A DNA stretch of 64,000 bases, taken from positions 29,657-93,656 of the forward strand of contig DHAE01000020.1 of assembly GCA_002397315.1 (NCBI GenBank). The letters run 5' to 3'. The stretch comes from Comamonadaceae bacterium UBA4962. Lineage in GTDB: Bacteria; Pseudomonadota; Gammaproteobacteria; Burkholderiales; Burkholderiaceae_C. A program made the position numbers and the translations under genes. The notes under the pieces are model-generated. The model saw only the letters and a program-made list of their open reading frames with translations. It was not told where the DNA came from and searched no databases. This document shows, in pieces, positions 1 to 8,515 of this stretch; positions within the stretch are counted from its first letter, which is position 1; each line of letters starts with the position of its first letter.

Positions 1-65
1 GGCGGAATTCTACGGCCCGGCCCCGTGGGCGTTCCATGGGCGGAAGCGAACGGTGCAGGAAGTTG

Positions 66-93
66 TTGTGCGCCCCGAAAAAAGCGCTATACT
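66..93 (+). promoter_or_regulatory. Putative sigma70 promoter of tRNA-Met
   Basis: A -35-like TTGTGC at 66-71 and a -10-like TATACT at 88-93 are separated by 16 bp. They lie just upstream of the tRNA, which begins at 104. Predicted initiation near 100 would give a leader of only a few bases, as is usual for tRNA genes. The call rests on motif match and position only. Confidence 0.55.
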
Positions 94-103
94 TGAGGGC
101 TTA

Positions 104-180
104 GGCGCTTTAGCTCAGTCGGTTAGAGCGATGGAATCATAATCCACAGGTCCGCGGTTCGAATCCGTGAAGCGCCACCA
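104..180 (+). tRNA. tRNA-Met (anticodon CAT)
   Basis: A full cloverleaf can be folded. The acceptor arms GGCGCTT (104-110) and AAGCGCC (170-176) pair, followed by discriminator A and an encoded CCA at 178-180. The D-arm (GCTC/GAGC), the T-arm with TTCGAAT loop and an anticodon loop ATCATAA with CAT at positions 34-36 are all present. The first anticodon-stem pair (27-43) is an A-C mismatch. The first acceptor pair is G-C, and initiator tRNAs normally have an unpaired first base, so this is probably the elongator methionine tRNA. A tRNA-Ile2 whose CAT is modified to lysidine is a less likely alternative. Confidence 0.95.
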
Positions 181-185
181 GATTG

Positions 186-223
186 AAAAGCCTTGCAGGT
201 CATTGGGCCTGCAAGGCTTTTTT
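186..223 (+). terminator. Rho-independent terminator of tRNA-Met
   Basis: A 14-bp stem (186-199 with 208-221) carries an 8-nt loop and ends in a T run at 218-223. It starts six bases after the tRNA CCA end, so it very probably ends the tRNA transcript. Confidence 0.9.
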
Positions 224-312
224 CATGGCCCGCACCCCAGGCGGGGTGACGGCTGATGCGTGTGGAGGCGGCTTGGAGCGGAGGCGCTGGGTAAGCACCA
301 CCGCTCGGCCCG

Positions 313-1092
313 TCAGCGGTGCGTGAACGCCGCCGGGCGCTTTTCCAGGAAGGCGGCCATGCCTTCCTTCTGGTCCTGCGTGGCGAACAGCGCGTGGAAC
401 AGTCGGCGCTCGTACATGAGGCCGTCGGAGAGCGAGCCCTCGAAGGCGCGGTTGACGGTTTCCTTGGCCGCCATGACGGCCACCTGCGAGAAGCCGGCGA
501 TCACCAGGGCCGCGCCCAGCGCTTCGTCCATGAGCTTGTCGTAGGGCACGACGCGGCTCACCAGGCCGGCGCGCTCGGCCTCCTGCGCATCCATCATGCG
601 GGCGGTGAGGGCCATGTCCATGGCCTTGGACTTGCCCACGGCGCGCGGCAGGCGCTGCGTGCCGCCCGCGCCGGGAATCACGCCGAGCTTGATCTCGGGC
701 TGGCCGAACTTGGCGTTGTCGGCGGCGATGATGAAATCGCACATCATCGCCAGCTCGCAGCCGCCGCCCAGGGCGAAGCCGCTCACGGCCGCGATCACGG
801 GCTTGCGGATGGAGCGGATGCGCTCCCAGTTGCGGGTGATGTAGTCGCCCTTGTAGGCATCGGCGAAACCGTACTTCGCCATGGCCCCGATGTCGGCGCC
901 TGCGGCGAAGGCCTTCTCGCTGCCCGTGAGAATGATGCAGCCGATGCGCTCGTCCGCGTCGAAGGCGGCCAGCGCGTCGCCCAGCTCGTCCATGAGCTGG
1001 TCGTTGAGTGCGTTGAGCTGCTTGGGGCGGTTCAGCGTGATGACGCCGACCTTGTCCGCTTCGGTGCGGACCTCGATCACTTCATAGGCCAC
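313..1092 (-). CDS. Enoyl-CoA hydratase (crotonase family)
   Basis: This 259-residue protein probably hydrates trans-2-enoyl-CoA esters in fatty-acid or aromatic degradation in the cytosol. The crotonase fold is clear. The oxyanion-hole segment AFAAGADI lies near residues 61-68, and the two catalytic glutamates of true hydratases fall at E113 (GGGCELAMMCD) and E133 (GQPEIKLGVIPGAGG), spaced 20 residues as in mitochondrial enoyl-CoA hydratase. Length is typical for the short-chain enzyme. It is transcribed leftward, convergent with the tRNA, and no thiolase or dehydrogenase partner is adjacent, so the physiological substrate cannot be read from context. PaaF- or EchA-type annotation is plausible. 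The family is certain and the substrate is not. Confidence 0.9.
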   Translation of the reverse strand: MAYEVIEVRTEADKVGVITLNRPKQLNALNDQLMDELGDALAAFDADERIGCIILTGSEKAFAAGADIGAMAKYGFADAYKGDYITRNWERIRSIRKPVIAAVSGFALGGGCELAMMCDFIIAADNAKFGQPEIKLGVIPGAGGTQRLPRAVGKSKAMDMALTARMMDAQEAERAGLVSRVVPYDKLMDEALGAALVIAGFSQVAVMAAKETVNRAFEGSLSDGLMYERRLFHALFATQDQKEGMAAFLEKRPAAFTHR

Positions 1093-1166
1093 GGGGGTTC
1101 TCCTGGGTTGTCGTTGCGGTGCGGACGACTATACCGAAGGGCCGGCCGCGGACGGCCCCGCTCCCG

Positions 1167-2990
1167 TCACGCCGCGGACACGGGGCCGGCCGTGGAATCC
1201 TCCCCGGGCCGGGTCTGGCCGCCCTGGCCTTCCAGCCAGCGGCGCGCCAGCGCCGCATCCCCGAGCGACAGCGCCACCGTGTCCTGCGGCGCGGTGCCTT
1301 CGTGCTCCAGCGCCAGCGAGAGCCGCAGCACGCGGCGGTCGCGCGCCACCAGGGCCGTGACGCGCTTCTCGCGCCCCGCATAAAGCGCGACGTCGTCCAG
1401 CCGCTGCACGCGCCAGGTCTCGCCATGCGTCTCGATGGCCAGCCATTCGTCTCCGGCCGCGAAGCCGGCGGCTTCGGCGAGGCCGCCGCGCAGCACCACC
1501 TTCACCTGCAGGCCCTGCGCCTCGGATACGCGCATTCCCAGGCGCTGCGCGGGCTGCGCCGTATCCGCACGCAGCACCACGCCGTGCGCCGCCAGCAGTT
1601 CCGCGAGCGGCAGGTCGTCCGTGCCGTGCACCCAGGCGGCGATCTCCTGCGCGAACGGGCGCCCGGAGAGGGATTCGAGCACCGCGAGCAGGTCGTCCTC
1701 GGTCATCGGGCCCGCGTCGCAGCGCACCCAGAGCGCGCGCATCACGTCGTCCAGCGTGGTGCGGCCCTCGCGGCGCAGCGCCAGGTCCAGGCACAGGCCG
1801 ACGAGCGAGCCCTTGGTGTAGTAGCTCACCGTCGTGTTCGGCGTGTTCTCGTCCTGGCGGTAGTACTTCACCCAGGCATCGAAGCTCGCGTCGGCCACGC
1901 TCTGCACGAGGCGCCCGGGCGTCTGCAGCACCTGGTTGATGGTCTTGGTGAGCAGGCGCAGATAGGCGGCGTCGTCGATCAGGCCGGCGCGCCGCAGCAG
2001 CAGATCGTCGTAGTAGCTCGTGAAGCCTTCGAAGAACCACAGCAGGCGCGTGTAGTTCTCCTGCGCGTAGTCGTAGCGCGCGAGTTCCGCCGGGCGCAGG
2101 CGCTTGACGTTCCAGGTATGGAAATGCTCGTGGCTGATGAGCCCGAGCAGGGTGGTATAGCCCTCGGGCGCCTTGGCCTCGCCCTGGCGCGGCAGGTCGC
2201 GGCGGCCGCAGATCAGCGCCGTGGAATTGCGGTGTTCCAGGCCGCCGTAGCCGTCGTCCACCACGTTGAGCAGGAACAGGTACTGGGTATAGGGCGGTGC
2301 GTCCGCGCCGTGCCAGAAGCGGATGCCTTCCTCGCAGATGCGGCGCGTGTCGGCCAGCAGGCGCTCGCCGTCGAACGAGGGCGCCGCGCCGGCCACCACC
2401 AGGCGGTGCGGCACGCCGCAGGCCGTGAAGCGGGCACTCCAGAAGGGGCCCATCTCGACCGGGCAGTCCACCAGTTCGTCGTACGAGGCCGCGCGGTAGG
2501 TGCCGAAGCCCGCGCGCGTGGTCTTCTCCGAAGCGAGCCCGGTGGCCACGGACCAGTGCGCCACCTCCGGCGTGGGCACGATCTCCAGGTCGTGGCGCGC
2601 GTCTTCCTGGCCATGCACGCGCAGGCACAGGCTGGTGCCGTTGAAGAAGCCGCGGGACGCGTCGAGCCAGGCCGTGCGCACGGAGTTGTCGTAGGCGCTG
2701 ACTTCGTAGGTCAGCACCAGCGGCGAGCCCTCGCGGCACGCGGCCTGCCACAGGCACTTGCTGCGCTGCGTGAGCGGCACCTCGTGGCCGCCCTGGCGGG
2801 CGCGCAGGTTCTGCAGGTTCTTCGAGAACTCGCGCACGAGGTAGCTGCCGGGAATCCACACGGGCAGCGACAGTTCCTGCTGCGCGGCGGGCCGCTCCAC
2901 CGTCAGCGTGACGTGGTAGAGGCGCGCCTGCAGCTGCGCGGGTTCCACGCGGTAATGGACGGGCGAGGCATGGTGGCGAAGGGAAGGCAT
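1167..2990 (-). CDS. M61 family metallopeptidase with PDZ domain
   Basis: The 607-residue protein resembles M61 glycyl-aminopeptidase-type zinc peptidases. It has an N-terminal beta-rich domain (about residues 10-170), then a gluzincin-like core with HEHFH (an HExxH zinc site) near residue 285 in the context ISHEHFHTWNVKRLRP. The downstream FFEGFTSYYDD supplies the third ligand region. A C-terminal PDZ-like segment (about 485-570) contains GLAEAAGFAAGDEWLAI. No signal peptide is visible, which suggests a cytoplasmic location. It reads leftward between dsbC and the enoyl-CoA hydratase; the 42-bp gap to dsbC permits co-transcription. M61 enzymes cleave N-terminal Gly or Ala in the characterised member. 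The substrate here is unknown. Confidence 0.88.
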   Translation of the reverse strand: MPSLRHHASPVHYRVEPAQLQARLYHVTLTVERPAAQQELSLPVWIPGSYLVREFSKNLQNLRARQGGHEVPLTQRSKCLWQAACREGSPLVLTYEVSAYDNSVRTAWLDASRGFFNGTSLCLRVHGQEDARHDLEIVPTPEVAHWSVATGLASEKTTRAGFGTYRAASYDELVDCPVEMGPFWSARFTACGVPHRLVVAGAAPSFDGERLLADTRRICEEGIRFWHGADAPPYTQYLFLLNVVDDGYGGLEHRNSTALICGRRDLPRQGEAKAPEGYTTLLGLISHEHFHTWNVKRLRPAELARYDYAQENYTRLLWFFEGFTSYYDDLLLRRAGLIDDAAYLRLLTKTINQVLQTPGRLVQSVADASFDAWVKYYRQDENTPNTTVSYYTKGSLVGLCLDLALRREGRTTLDDVMRALWVRCDAGPMTEDDLLAVLESLSGRPFAQEIAAWVHGTDDLPLAELLAAHGVVLRADTAQPAQRLGMRVSEAQGLQVKVVLRGGLAEAAGFAAGDEWLAIETHGETWRVQRLDDVALYAGREKRVTALVARDRRVLRLSLALEHEGTAPQDTVALSLGDAALARRWLEGQGGQTRPGEDSTAGPVSAA

Positions 2991-3032
2991 GCGGCGGACG
3001 GAGGGCGGGGAGGCGAAGCGGGGGCGGGAAGG

Positions 3033-3776
3033 TCAGTTGGCGGCGGGGGCGGGCGTGCCGGCGGCGGAGCCTGCGTCGGCGAGCCGCTTTTCCACCTCGC
3101 GCGCATCGATGGCGCCGGGCACGCGCGAGCCGTCGGTGAAGATCAGCGTGGGCGTGCCGGTGATCTTGTGCTTCTTGCCGAAGGCCAGGTTGCGCTGCAG
3201 GGCCGCCGTGTCGCAGCTCGCGGCGGCCGGGGTCTTGTCGCGCACCATCTGGTCCTGCCAGGCGGCGGCCCGGTCCTTGGCGCACCAGATGTTGCGCGAC
3301 TTCTCCGCCGAATCGGGGCTCAGGATCGGGTAGAGGAACAGGTACACCGTGACGTTGTCGACGTTCTGCAGGTCCTTCTCGAAGCGCTTGCAGTAGCCGC
3401 AGTTCGGGTCTTCGAACACCGCGAGCTTGCGCTGGCCGTTGCCGCGCACGATGGTGAAGGCGTCCTGCAGGGGCAGCGAGGCGAAGTCCACCGCGGTGAG
3501 CTTGTTGATGCGGTCCTCGGTGAGGTTGCGGCGCGCCTTGGTGTCGATCAGCTCGCCCTGGATGAGGTAGTTGCCCTTGGCATCGGTGTAGAAGACGTCG
3601 GTGCCGATGCGCACTTCGTACAGGCCCGGCATGGGCGTGGCGCGCACCTCGTCGATGCTCTGCAACTGCGGAATGCGGCTGCCCAGCGCCTTGCGGATCG
3701 CCGATTCCTGGGCGTGGGCACCGAAGCCGATGGTCAGTGCGGCGGCGCCGGCGAGCAGGGCGGGAATCAATTTCAT
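3033..3776 (-). CDS. dsbC: DsbC-type periplasmic disulfide isomerase
   Basis: This is a 247-residue protein-disulfide isomerase. An N-terminal signal peptide (residues 1-22, ending in AHA before QES) is followed by a DsbC dimerisation domain (about 23-85) and a thioredoxin-fold domain with the redox motif CGYC at 126-129. A second cysteine pair further on (NIWC...ASC) matches the structural disulfide of DsbC. The cis-proline segment TGTPTL is present. The family reshuffles wrong disulfides in the periplasm and is kept reduced by DsbD, which is not in this window. The start at 3776 was chosen because it begins the signal peptide and has GAAGGAAG upstream. A longer in-frame ATG at 3839 would add 21 residues with no homologous character. 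Confidence 0.93.
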   Translation of the reverse strand: MKLIPALLAGAAALTIGFGAHAQESAIRKALGSRIPQLQSIDEVRATPMPGLYEVRIGTDVFYTDAKGNYLIQGELIDTKARRNLTEDRINKLTAVDFASLPLQDAFTIVRGNGQRKLAVFEDPNCGYCKRFEKDLQNVDNVTVYLFLYPILSPDSAEKSRNIWCAKDRAAAWQDQMVRDKTPAAASCDTAALQRNLAFGKKHKITGTPTLIFTDGSRVPGAIDAREVEKRLADAGSAAGTPAPAAN

Positions 3777-3857
3777 GGTCTTCCTTCGTGATGCGTGAAT
3801 GTCGGGTGGCCGCCAGCGCGGCGGCGCGGGCGGCGGCACCGGGGTGCCGCGCGGCCG

Positions 3858-5021
3858 TCAGCCCAGGCCCATCGCCTGGCGCGTCACCCAGTCCTTGAGG
3901 AGGCCGCTGCGCTCGAAGCCGCGCATGCCCCAGTTGCGCAGCCAGGGCACGGGCCCTTCGTTGCGCGAGAACAGTTGCTGCAGGCCGTCCATGGCCCAGC
4001 CCATGGGCAGCAGCGCGGCCTTGCGTTCGCGTTCGTAGAGCCGCAGCAGCTTCAGGTCCGCCACGCCGCGCCAGTAGTCGCGCTCGCGCAGCACGCGGGC
4101 CAGGGCCTGCGCGTCGGCCAGCCCGAGGTTGAGGCCCTGGCCGGCCAGCGGATGCACGGCGTGCGCGGCATCGCCCGCGAGCACCCAGCTGCGGGAGGGC
4201 GCCGCCTTGGCCTTGCCTGGGGGCGGGCTGCCGGCCGCGGCCGGCATCGGCCCGCACCAGCGGTCGGCCCGGGCCTGCTGCAGCGGCCAGGCGGCGCGTG
4301 GAGCGTCCAGCGTGACATGGCCGAGCATGTCCTGGCTCGCGGCGTGGATGCGTTGTTCGAAATCGGTGGGTTCCATGGCCAGGAGGCGCTGCGCCTCGTC
4401 CTGCCTGACGGACCACACGACGGCCACGGAGTTCCCCTCGGGGCCCTCCAGCGGCAGAAAGGCCAGGATGCCGTCGGGCAGGAACCACTGGCGCGCCACC
4501 TGGCCGTGGGGCCGTTCGCAGCGCAGCCGCGTGGCCACCGCATGCTGGCCGTAGGGCACTTCGGCGTAGTGCACTCCGAACTCCTCGCGCGTGCGGCTGG
4601 CGCGGCCTTCGCAGACCACCGTCAGCGCGGCCTGCACGGGCGCATCGACCACCTCCACCTGCGGCTGGAAGCGCACCGCGTCGGCCAGGCGCGCCTCCAG
4701 CGCGGGCACGTCGACGATCCAGGCGAGCGCGTCGGTGGCGGGATGGCGCTGCGCATCGAACGTGACCTCGCCGCCCATGTCGCCGTGCACGTCCATGCGC
4801 AGCACCGGCGTGGCGTGCTCCGCGTCCGGCCAGCTGCGCACGGATTCCAGCAGCCCGCGCGACGCGGCGTTGAGCGCGTAGGCCCGGACATCGGGGCCTC
4901 CCGCGGCCGGCGCCGGGCCGGGCACGAGGGCCACGCGCAGGCGCTCTCGCGCGAGAAGCAGGGACAGCGTGCGGCCCACCACGCCCGCGCCACGGATACA
5001 GACATCGAAGGATTGCGCCAT
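3858..5021 (-). CDS. UbiH/UbiF/Coq6-family FAD monooxygenase
   Basis: This 387-residue flavoprotein is probably a ring hydroxylase of ubiquinone biosynthesis. The N-terminal dinucleotide-binding motif GAGVVG is at residues 11-16. The second FAD motif, VLAGDAAHAVHPLAGQGLNLGL, lies in the C-terminal third and is diagnostic of the UbiH/VisC group. Length is typical. It lies upstream of dsbC on the same strand (81-bp gap), and a second hydroxylase of the pathway, Coq7, occurs at 52 kb. Which ring carbon it oxidises cannot be decided from sequence alone, since betaproteobacteria vary in the hydroxylases they use. The start at 5021 places the Rossmann motif at the N-terminus. An upstream extension to 5264 is a shadow of the divergent gene. 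Confidence 0.85.
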   Translation of the reverse strand: MAQSFDVCIRGAGVVGRTLSLLLARERLRVALVPGPAPAAGGPDVRAYALNAASRGLLESVRSWPDAEHATPVLRMDVHGDMGGEVTFDAQRHPATDALAWIVDVPALEARLADAVRFQPQVEVVDAPVQAALTVVCEGRASRTREEFGVHYAEVPYGQHAVATRLRCERPHGQVARQWFLPDGILAFLPLEGPEGNSVAVVWSVRQDEAQRLLAMEPTDFEQRIHAASQDMLGHVTLDAPRAAWPLQQARADRWCGPMPAAAGSPPPGKAKAAPSRSWVLAGDAAHAVHPLAGQGLNLGLADAQALARVLRERDYWRGVADLKLLRLYERERKAALLPMGWAMDGLQQLFSRNEGPVPWLRNWGMRGFERSGLLKDWVTRQAMGLG

Positions 5022-5111
5022 GCGGCCATTGTAGGAGCCGCCCCGTGCTCCGCCGAGCCGGAGGCACAATCCCCGCTTTCCCGTCCCACCTTGCTTTTTC
5101 CGGAGCCCCGC

Positions 5112-5981
5112 GTGACCTTCCGCACCGACCGAGACCTGGCCGGCACCCTCTCCCGCCTCTTCGTCCATCCCGTCAAGTCGTGCGCGGGTATCGCGGTGCG
5201 CGAGGCCCGGCTGACGCCCACCGGCCTGGAGTGGGACCGCGCCTGGATGGTGGTCGATGCGCACGGCGAATTCCTCACGCAGCGCACCCTGCCGCGCATG
5301 GCGCTGGTACAGCCGCAGCTCGGCATTACGGAGCTGGCGTTGCGGGCGCCCGGCATGCCGCTACTGCGCGTTGCGATGGAGGCCGAAGGCCCGTCCGCGG
5401 CGGTGCGCGTGTGGGACGACGCCGTGCCCGCGCTGGATGCGGGCGACGGGGCCGCGCGGTGGTTCTCGGAATTCCTGGGCCTGCCGTGCCGCCTGGTGCG
5501 CTTCGATCCGGCGCACCGCCGGCTCTCCAGCCTGCGCTGGACGGGCGGGGTCGAGGCGCCCAACCAGTTCGCCGACGCCTACCCCGTGCTGGTGGCCAGC
5601 GAGGCGTCGATCGAGATGCTCAACCACCGCCTGGACACCATGGGCGCGCCACCGGCCACGATCGAGCGCTTTCGTCCCAACGTCGTCATCGCCGGCGTCG
5701 AGGCGCACGACGAGGACCGGATCGGCAGCCTGTTCGTCGATGCCGACGGCGGGCAGGCCTGCCTGCAGCCCGTGAAGCCGTGCACGCGCTGCCCGATCCC
5801 CGACATCGACCCGGCCACCGCGGAGAGCACCACCGACGTGGGCGACGCGCTGCGCACTTACCGGCAGGACCGCCGCATGGACGGCGCCATCACGTTCGGC
5901 ACGAACGCCATCGTGCTCGAAGGCGCGGGCTGCGTGCTGCGCGTGGGCCAGCGCGTATCGGCCGACTGGCAGTTCGACTGA
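5112..5981 (+). CDS. MOSC domain protein (YcbX-like)
   Basis: This is a 289-residue protein with the two-part architecture of YcbX/mARC-type proteins. An N-terminal MOSC beta-barrel domain begins with LFVHPVKSCAGI near residue 18, and a C-terminal MOSC domain holds the cysteine motif KPCTRCPIPDID near residue 222, the presumed molybdenum-cofactor ligand. Such proteins reduce N-hydroxylated compounds or transfer sulfur. The start is a GTG at 5112 with CGGAG about 6 bases upstream; no ATG gives a full N-terminus. It is divergent from the UbiH-family gene with a 90-bp gap that must hold both promoters. No [2Fe-2S] ferredoxin domain follows the MOSC part, so an electron partner would be separate. 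Confidence 0.85.
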   Translation: MTFRTDRDLAGTLSRLFVHPVKSCAGIAVREARLTPTGLEWDRAWMVVDAHGEFLTQRTLPRMALVQPQLGITELALRAPGMPLLRVAMEAEGPSAAVRVWDDAVPALDAGDGAARWFSEFLGLPCRLVRFDPAHRRLSSLRWTGGVEAPNQFADAYPVLVASEASIEMLNHRLDTMGAPPATIERFRPNVVIAGVEAHDEDRIGSLFVDADGGQACLQPVKPCTRCPIPDIDPATAESTTDVGDALRTYRQDRRMDGAITFGTNAIVLEGAGCVLRVGQRVSADWQFD

Positions 5982-6050
5982 GCGCCGGGCGGTCCGCCAC
6001 GGCGGCCCGGTAAAATCGCCGGTTTTCCCCAGAACCCTGAAAGCCCTGCC

Positions 6051-7145
6051 ATGAGCCTGAAATGCGGCATCGTGGGCCTGCCCAACGTCGGCAAGTCCAC
6101 CCTCTTCAACGCCCTGACCAAGGCCGGCATCGCGGCCGAGAACTACCCCTTCTGCACCATCGAGCCCAACACCGGCGTGGTGGAAGTGCCCGATCCCCGC
6201 CTGCAGCAACTGGCCCAGATCATCACGCCCGAGCGCATCGTGCCGGCCATCGTCGAGTTCGTGGACATCGCCGGCCTGGTGGCGGGCGCTTCCAAGGGCG
6301 AAGGCCTGGGCAACCAGTTCCTGGCCCACATCCGCGAGACCGACGCCATCGTCAACGTGGTGCGCTGCTTCGAAGACCCGAACGTGATCCACGTGGCCGG
6401 CCGCGTGGACCCGATCGCCGACATCGAGGTCATCCAGACCGAGCTGTGCCTGGCCGACCTCGCCACGGTGGAGAAGGCCCTGAACCGCTACAGCAAGGCC
6501 GCCAAGTCGGGCAACGACAAGGAGGCCGCCAAGCTGGTCTCGCTGCTCACGCCCATCCAGGCCGCGCTCGACGAAGGCAAGCCCGCGCGCACCGTGGCCG
6601 TCAGCAAGGAAGACGCGCCCCTGCTCAAGCAGTTCTGCCTGATCACCGCCAAGCCGGCGATGTTCGTCGGCAACGTGGCCGAGGACGGCTTCGAAAACAA
6701 CCCGCTGCTCGACCGCCTGAAGGAATACGCCGCCGCGCAGAACGCGCCCGTGGTGGCCATCTGCGCCAAGATCGAATCCGAGATGAGCGAGATGAGCGAC
6801 GAGGACCGCGACCTGTTCCTGGCCGAGATGGGCCAGGACGAGCCCGGCCTGAACCGCCTGATCCGCGCCGGCTTCAAGCTGCTGGGCCTGCAGACCTACT
6901 TCACCGCCGGCGTGAAGGAAGTGCGCGCCTGGACCGTGCCCGTCGGCGCCACCGCGCCCCAGGCCGCCGGCGTGATCCACGGCGACTTCGAGCGCGGCTT
7001 CATCCGCGCCCAGACCATCGCCTTCGACGACTTCATCGCCTTCAAGGGCGAGCAGGGCGCGAAGGACGCGGGCAAGATGCGTGCGGAAGGCAAGGAGTAC
7101 GTCGTCAAGGATGGGGACGTGATGAACTTCCTGTTCAACGTCTGA
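6051..7145 (+). CDS. ychF: Redox-responsive ATPase/GTPase YchF (OLA1 family)
   Basis: This 364-residue, ribosome-associated P-loop NTPase has length typical of YchF. The G1 motif GLPNVGKS is at residues 9-16 and the G3 motif is DIAGLV. Where GTPases have NKxD, this protein has NVAE (in MFVGNVAEDGF), the substitution associated with ATP preference in the YchF/OLA1 branch. The C-terminal TGS-like domain (KEVRAWTVPVGATAPQAAGVIHGDFERGFIRAQ) is complete. A TAAAAT hexamer at 6011-6016 is a likely -10 element, with no clear -35. It stands alone, with the HPP/CBS gene 56 bp downstream on the same strand. YchF is usually linked to translation fidelity and oxidative-stress response. Confidence 0.96.
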   Translation: MSLKCGIVGLPNVGKSTLFNALTKAGIAAENYPFCTIEPNTGVVEVPDPRLQQLAQIITPERIVPAIVEFVDIAGLVAGASKGEGLGNQFLAHIRETDAIVNVVRCFEDPNVIHVAGRVDPIADIEVIQTELCLADLATVEKALNRYSKAAKSGNDKEAAKLVSLLTPIQAALDEGKPARTVAVSKEDAPLLKQFCLITAKPAMFVGNVAEDGFENNPLLDRLKEYAAAQNAPVVAICAKIESEMSEMSDEDRDLFLAEMGQDEPGLNRLIRAGFKLLGLQTYFTAGVKEVRAWTVPVGATAPQAAGVIHGDFERGFIRAQTIAFDDFIAFKGEQGAKDAGKMRAEGKEYVVKDGDVMNFLFNV

Positions 7146-7201
7146 AGGACACCGATCCCCGCCATGCCACGCCGGGTTCCGGAGTTCCTTCTCGCTACCC
7201 G

Positions 7202-8350
7202 ATGCGCGGCCTCCTGACCGCGCGCCTGCGCCGCGCAGCCCGCGCCCTCCGGCCCGCGCCCATGCACGTGGACGCCCGCGAGCGCCTGCGCATGGCGGCA
7301 GGCGCGCTGCTCGGCGTGCTGCTGGCCGGCTGGCTCAGCCGCTGGGTGGGCGGCCACTGGGGCATTTCGCCCTGGCTGGTGGCGCCGATCGGCGCGAGCG
7401 CGGTGCTGGTGTTCGGGGTGCCGGCGAGCCCGCTGGCGCAGCCCTGGCCGGTGGTGGGCGGCAACACCCTGTCCACCCTGGTGGGCGTGGCCTGCGCGGC
7501 ACTGGTGCCCGAGCAGGCCGTGGCGGGGGCGCTGGCCGTGGCGCTGGCGATCGCGCTCATGGTGCCGCTGCGCTGCCTGCATCCGCCGGGCGGTGCGGCC
7601 GCGCTGTTCGTGGTGATGGCCCACGGCGCGAAGCCGCAGTTCGCGCTGTTCCCGGTGCTGACCAATTCCCTGCTGCTGGTGGCGGCGGGCATGGCGTGGC
7701 ATGCGGCCACGGGCAAGCGCTATCCGCATGCGCAGCAGGCGCGTCCTGCCCCGACAGGCGCACCGGCGCGCGCCGCGGGCCGATTCACGCCCGAGGACCT
7801 GGACGCCGCGCTGGCGCACTACAACCAGGTGCTGGACGTGAGCCGCGACGACCTGGAGGCGCTGCTGCACCACGCCGAGGCCGAGGCCTACCGCCGCAAT
7901 TTCGGCCATCTGCGCTGCGGCGACATCATGTCGCGCGAGCCCGTCACGGCGGCGTTCGGCACGGAGCTGCAGGAGGCCTGGGCGCTGATGCGCCGCCGCC
8001 GCATCAAGGCGCTGCCGGTGGTGGACCGCGCGCGCCGCATCGTGGGCATCGTCACCACGGCCGATTTCATGCGCCAGATCGACCTCGATGTGCACCACGG
8101 CATCGGCGAGCAACTGCGCGCCCTGGTGCGCCGCGTCGGTGCCGTGCATTCCACCAAACCGGAAGTCGTGGGCCAGATCATGACGCGGCAGGTGCGCGTG
8201 GTGAGCGAGCAGCGGCCGGCGCTCGATCTGGTGCCGCTGTTCACCGAGGACGGGCACCACCACATCCCGGTGATCGACGCGGAGCGGCGCCTGGTGGGCA
8301 TCATCACGCAGTCGGATCTGGTGCGCGCCCTGCACCGGGCCGTCGGTTGA
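7202..8350 (+). CDS. HPP family membrane protein with tandem CBS domains
   Basis: This 382-residue protein fuses an N-terminal HPP integral-membrane domain (about residues 30-170) to two C-terminal CBS domains (about 240-380). The HPP signature is visible as CLHPPGGAAAL, flanked by hydrophobic segments such as AAGALLGVLLAGWL and AVAGALAVALAIALMVPL. The CBS pair begins at CGDIMSREPVTA and VGQIMTRQVRVV. CBS pairs normally bind adenine nucleotides and act as energy sensors. HPP proteins have been linked to nitrite transport in plastids and cyanobacteria, but that function cannot be assumed here. ATG 7202 was taken as the start; ATG 7262 (MHVDARER) would shorten it by 20 residues and is also credible. 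Confidence 0.85.
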   Translation: MRGLLTARLRRAARALRPAPMHVDARERLRMAAGALLGVLLAGWLSRWVGGHWGISPWLVAPIGASAVLVFGVPASPLAQPWPVVGGNTLSTLVGVACAALVPEQAVAGALAVALAIALMVPLRCLHPPGGAAALFVVMAHGAKPQFALFPVLTNSLLLVAAGMAWHAATGKRYPHAQQARPAPTGAPARAAGRFTPEDLDAALAHYNQVLDVSRDDLEALLHHAEAEAYRRNFGHLRCGDIMSREPVTAAFGTELQEAWALMRRRRIKALPVVDRARRIVGIVTTADFMRQIDLDVHHGIGEQLRALVRRVGAVHSTKPEVVGQIMTRQVRVVSEQRPALDLVPLFTEDGHHHIPVIDAERRLVGIITQSDLVRALHRAVG

Positions 8351-8515
8351 AACGGCACGGGCCGGGCACTGCGCCTGCAAGCGCGCCGCACCTGCGATAG
8401 CATCGCCGCCAGTCACGCCACGCCATTCCCGCCCCCGGGCGGGCCGCGGCAGCGCGCTCCCGGTGCCGCAGCGCGGCCGTGCGCGCGCACCGCCAGCCAT
8501 ACCTTCGTCCGCTCC

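Noticed and set aside
1..103. Possible gene fragment at the left edge
   Set aside because: A 47-codon open reading on the plus strand runs into the tRNA and shows no recognisable motif; I see nothing that supports a gene here apart from the tRNA promoter.
1119..3791. An 890-codon plus-strand open frame across the M61 peptidase and dsbC
   Set aside because: The opposite strand holds HExxH and CGYC motifs with signal peptide, whereas this frame is low-complexity Arg/Ala/Gly/His without motifs.
1129..5067. A 1312-codon minus-strand frame spanning three genes
   Set aside because: It is out of frame with DsbC, M61 and UbiH, which each have recognisable motifs and starts in their own frames on the same strand.
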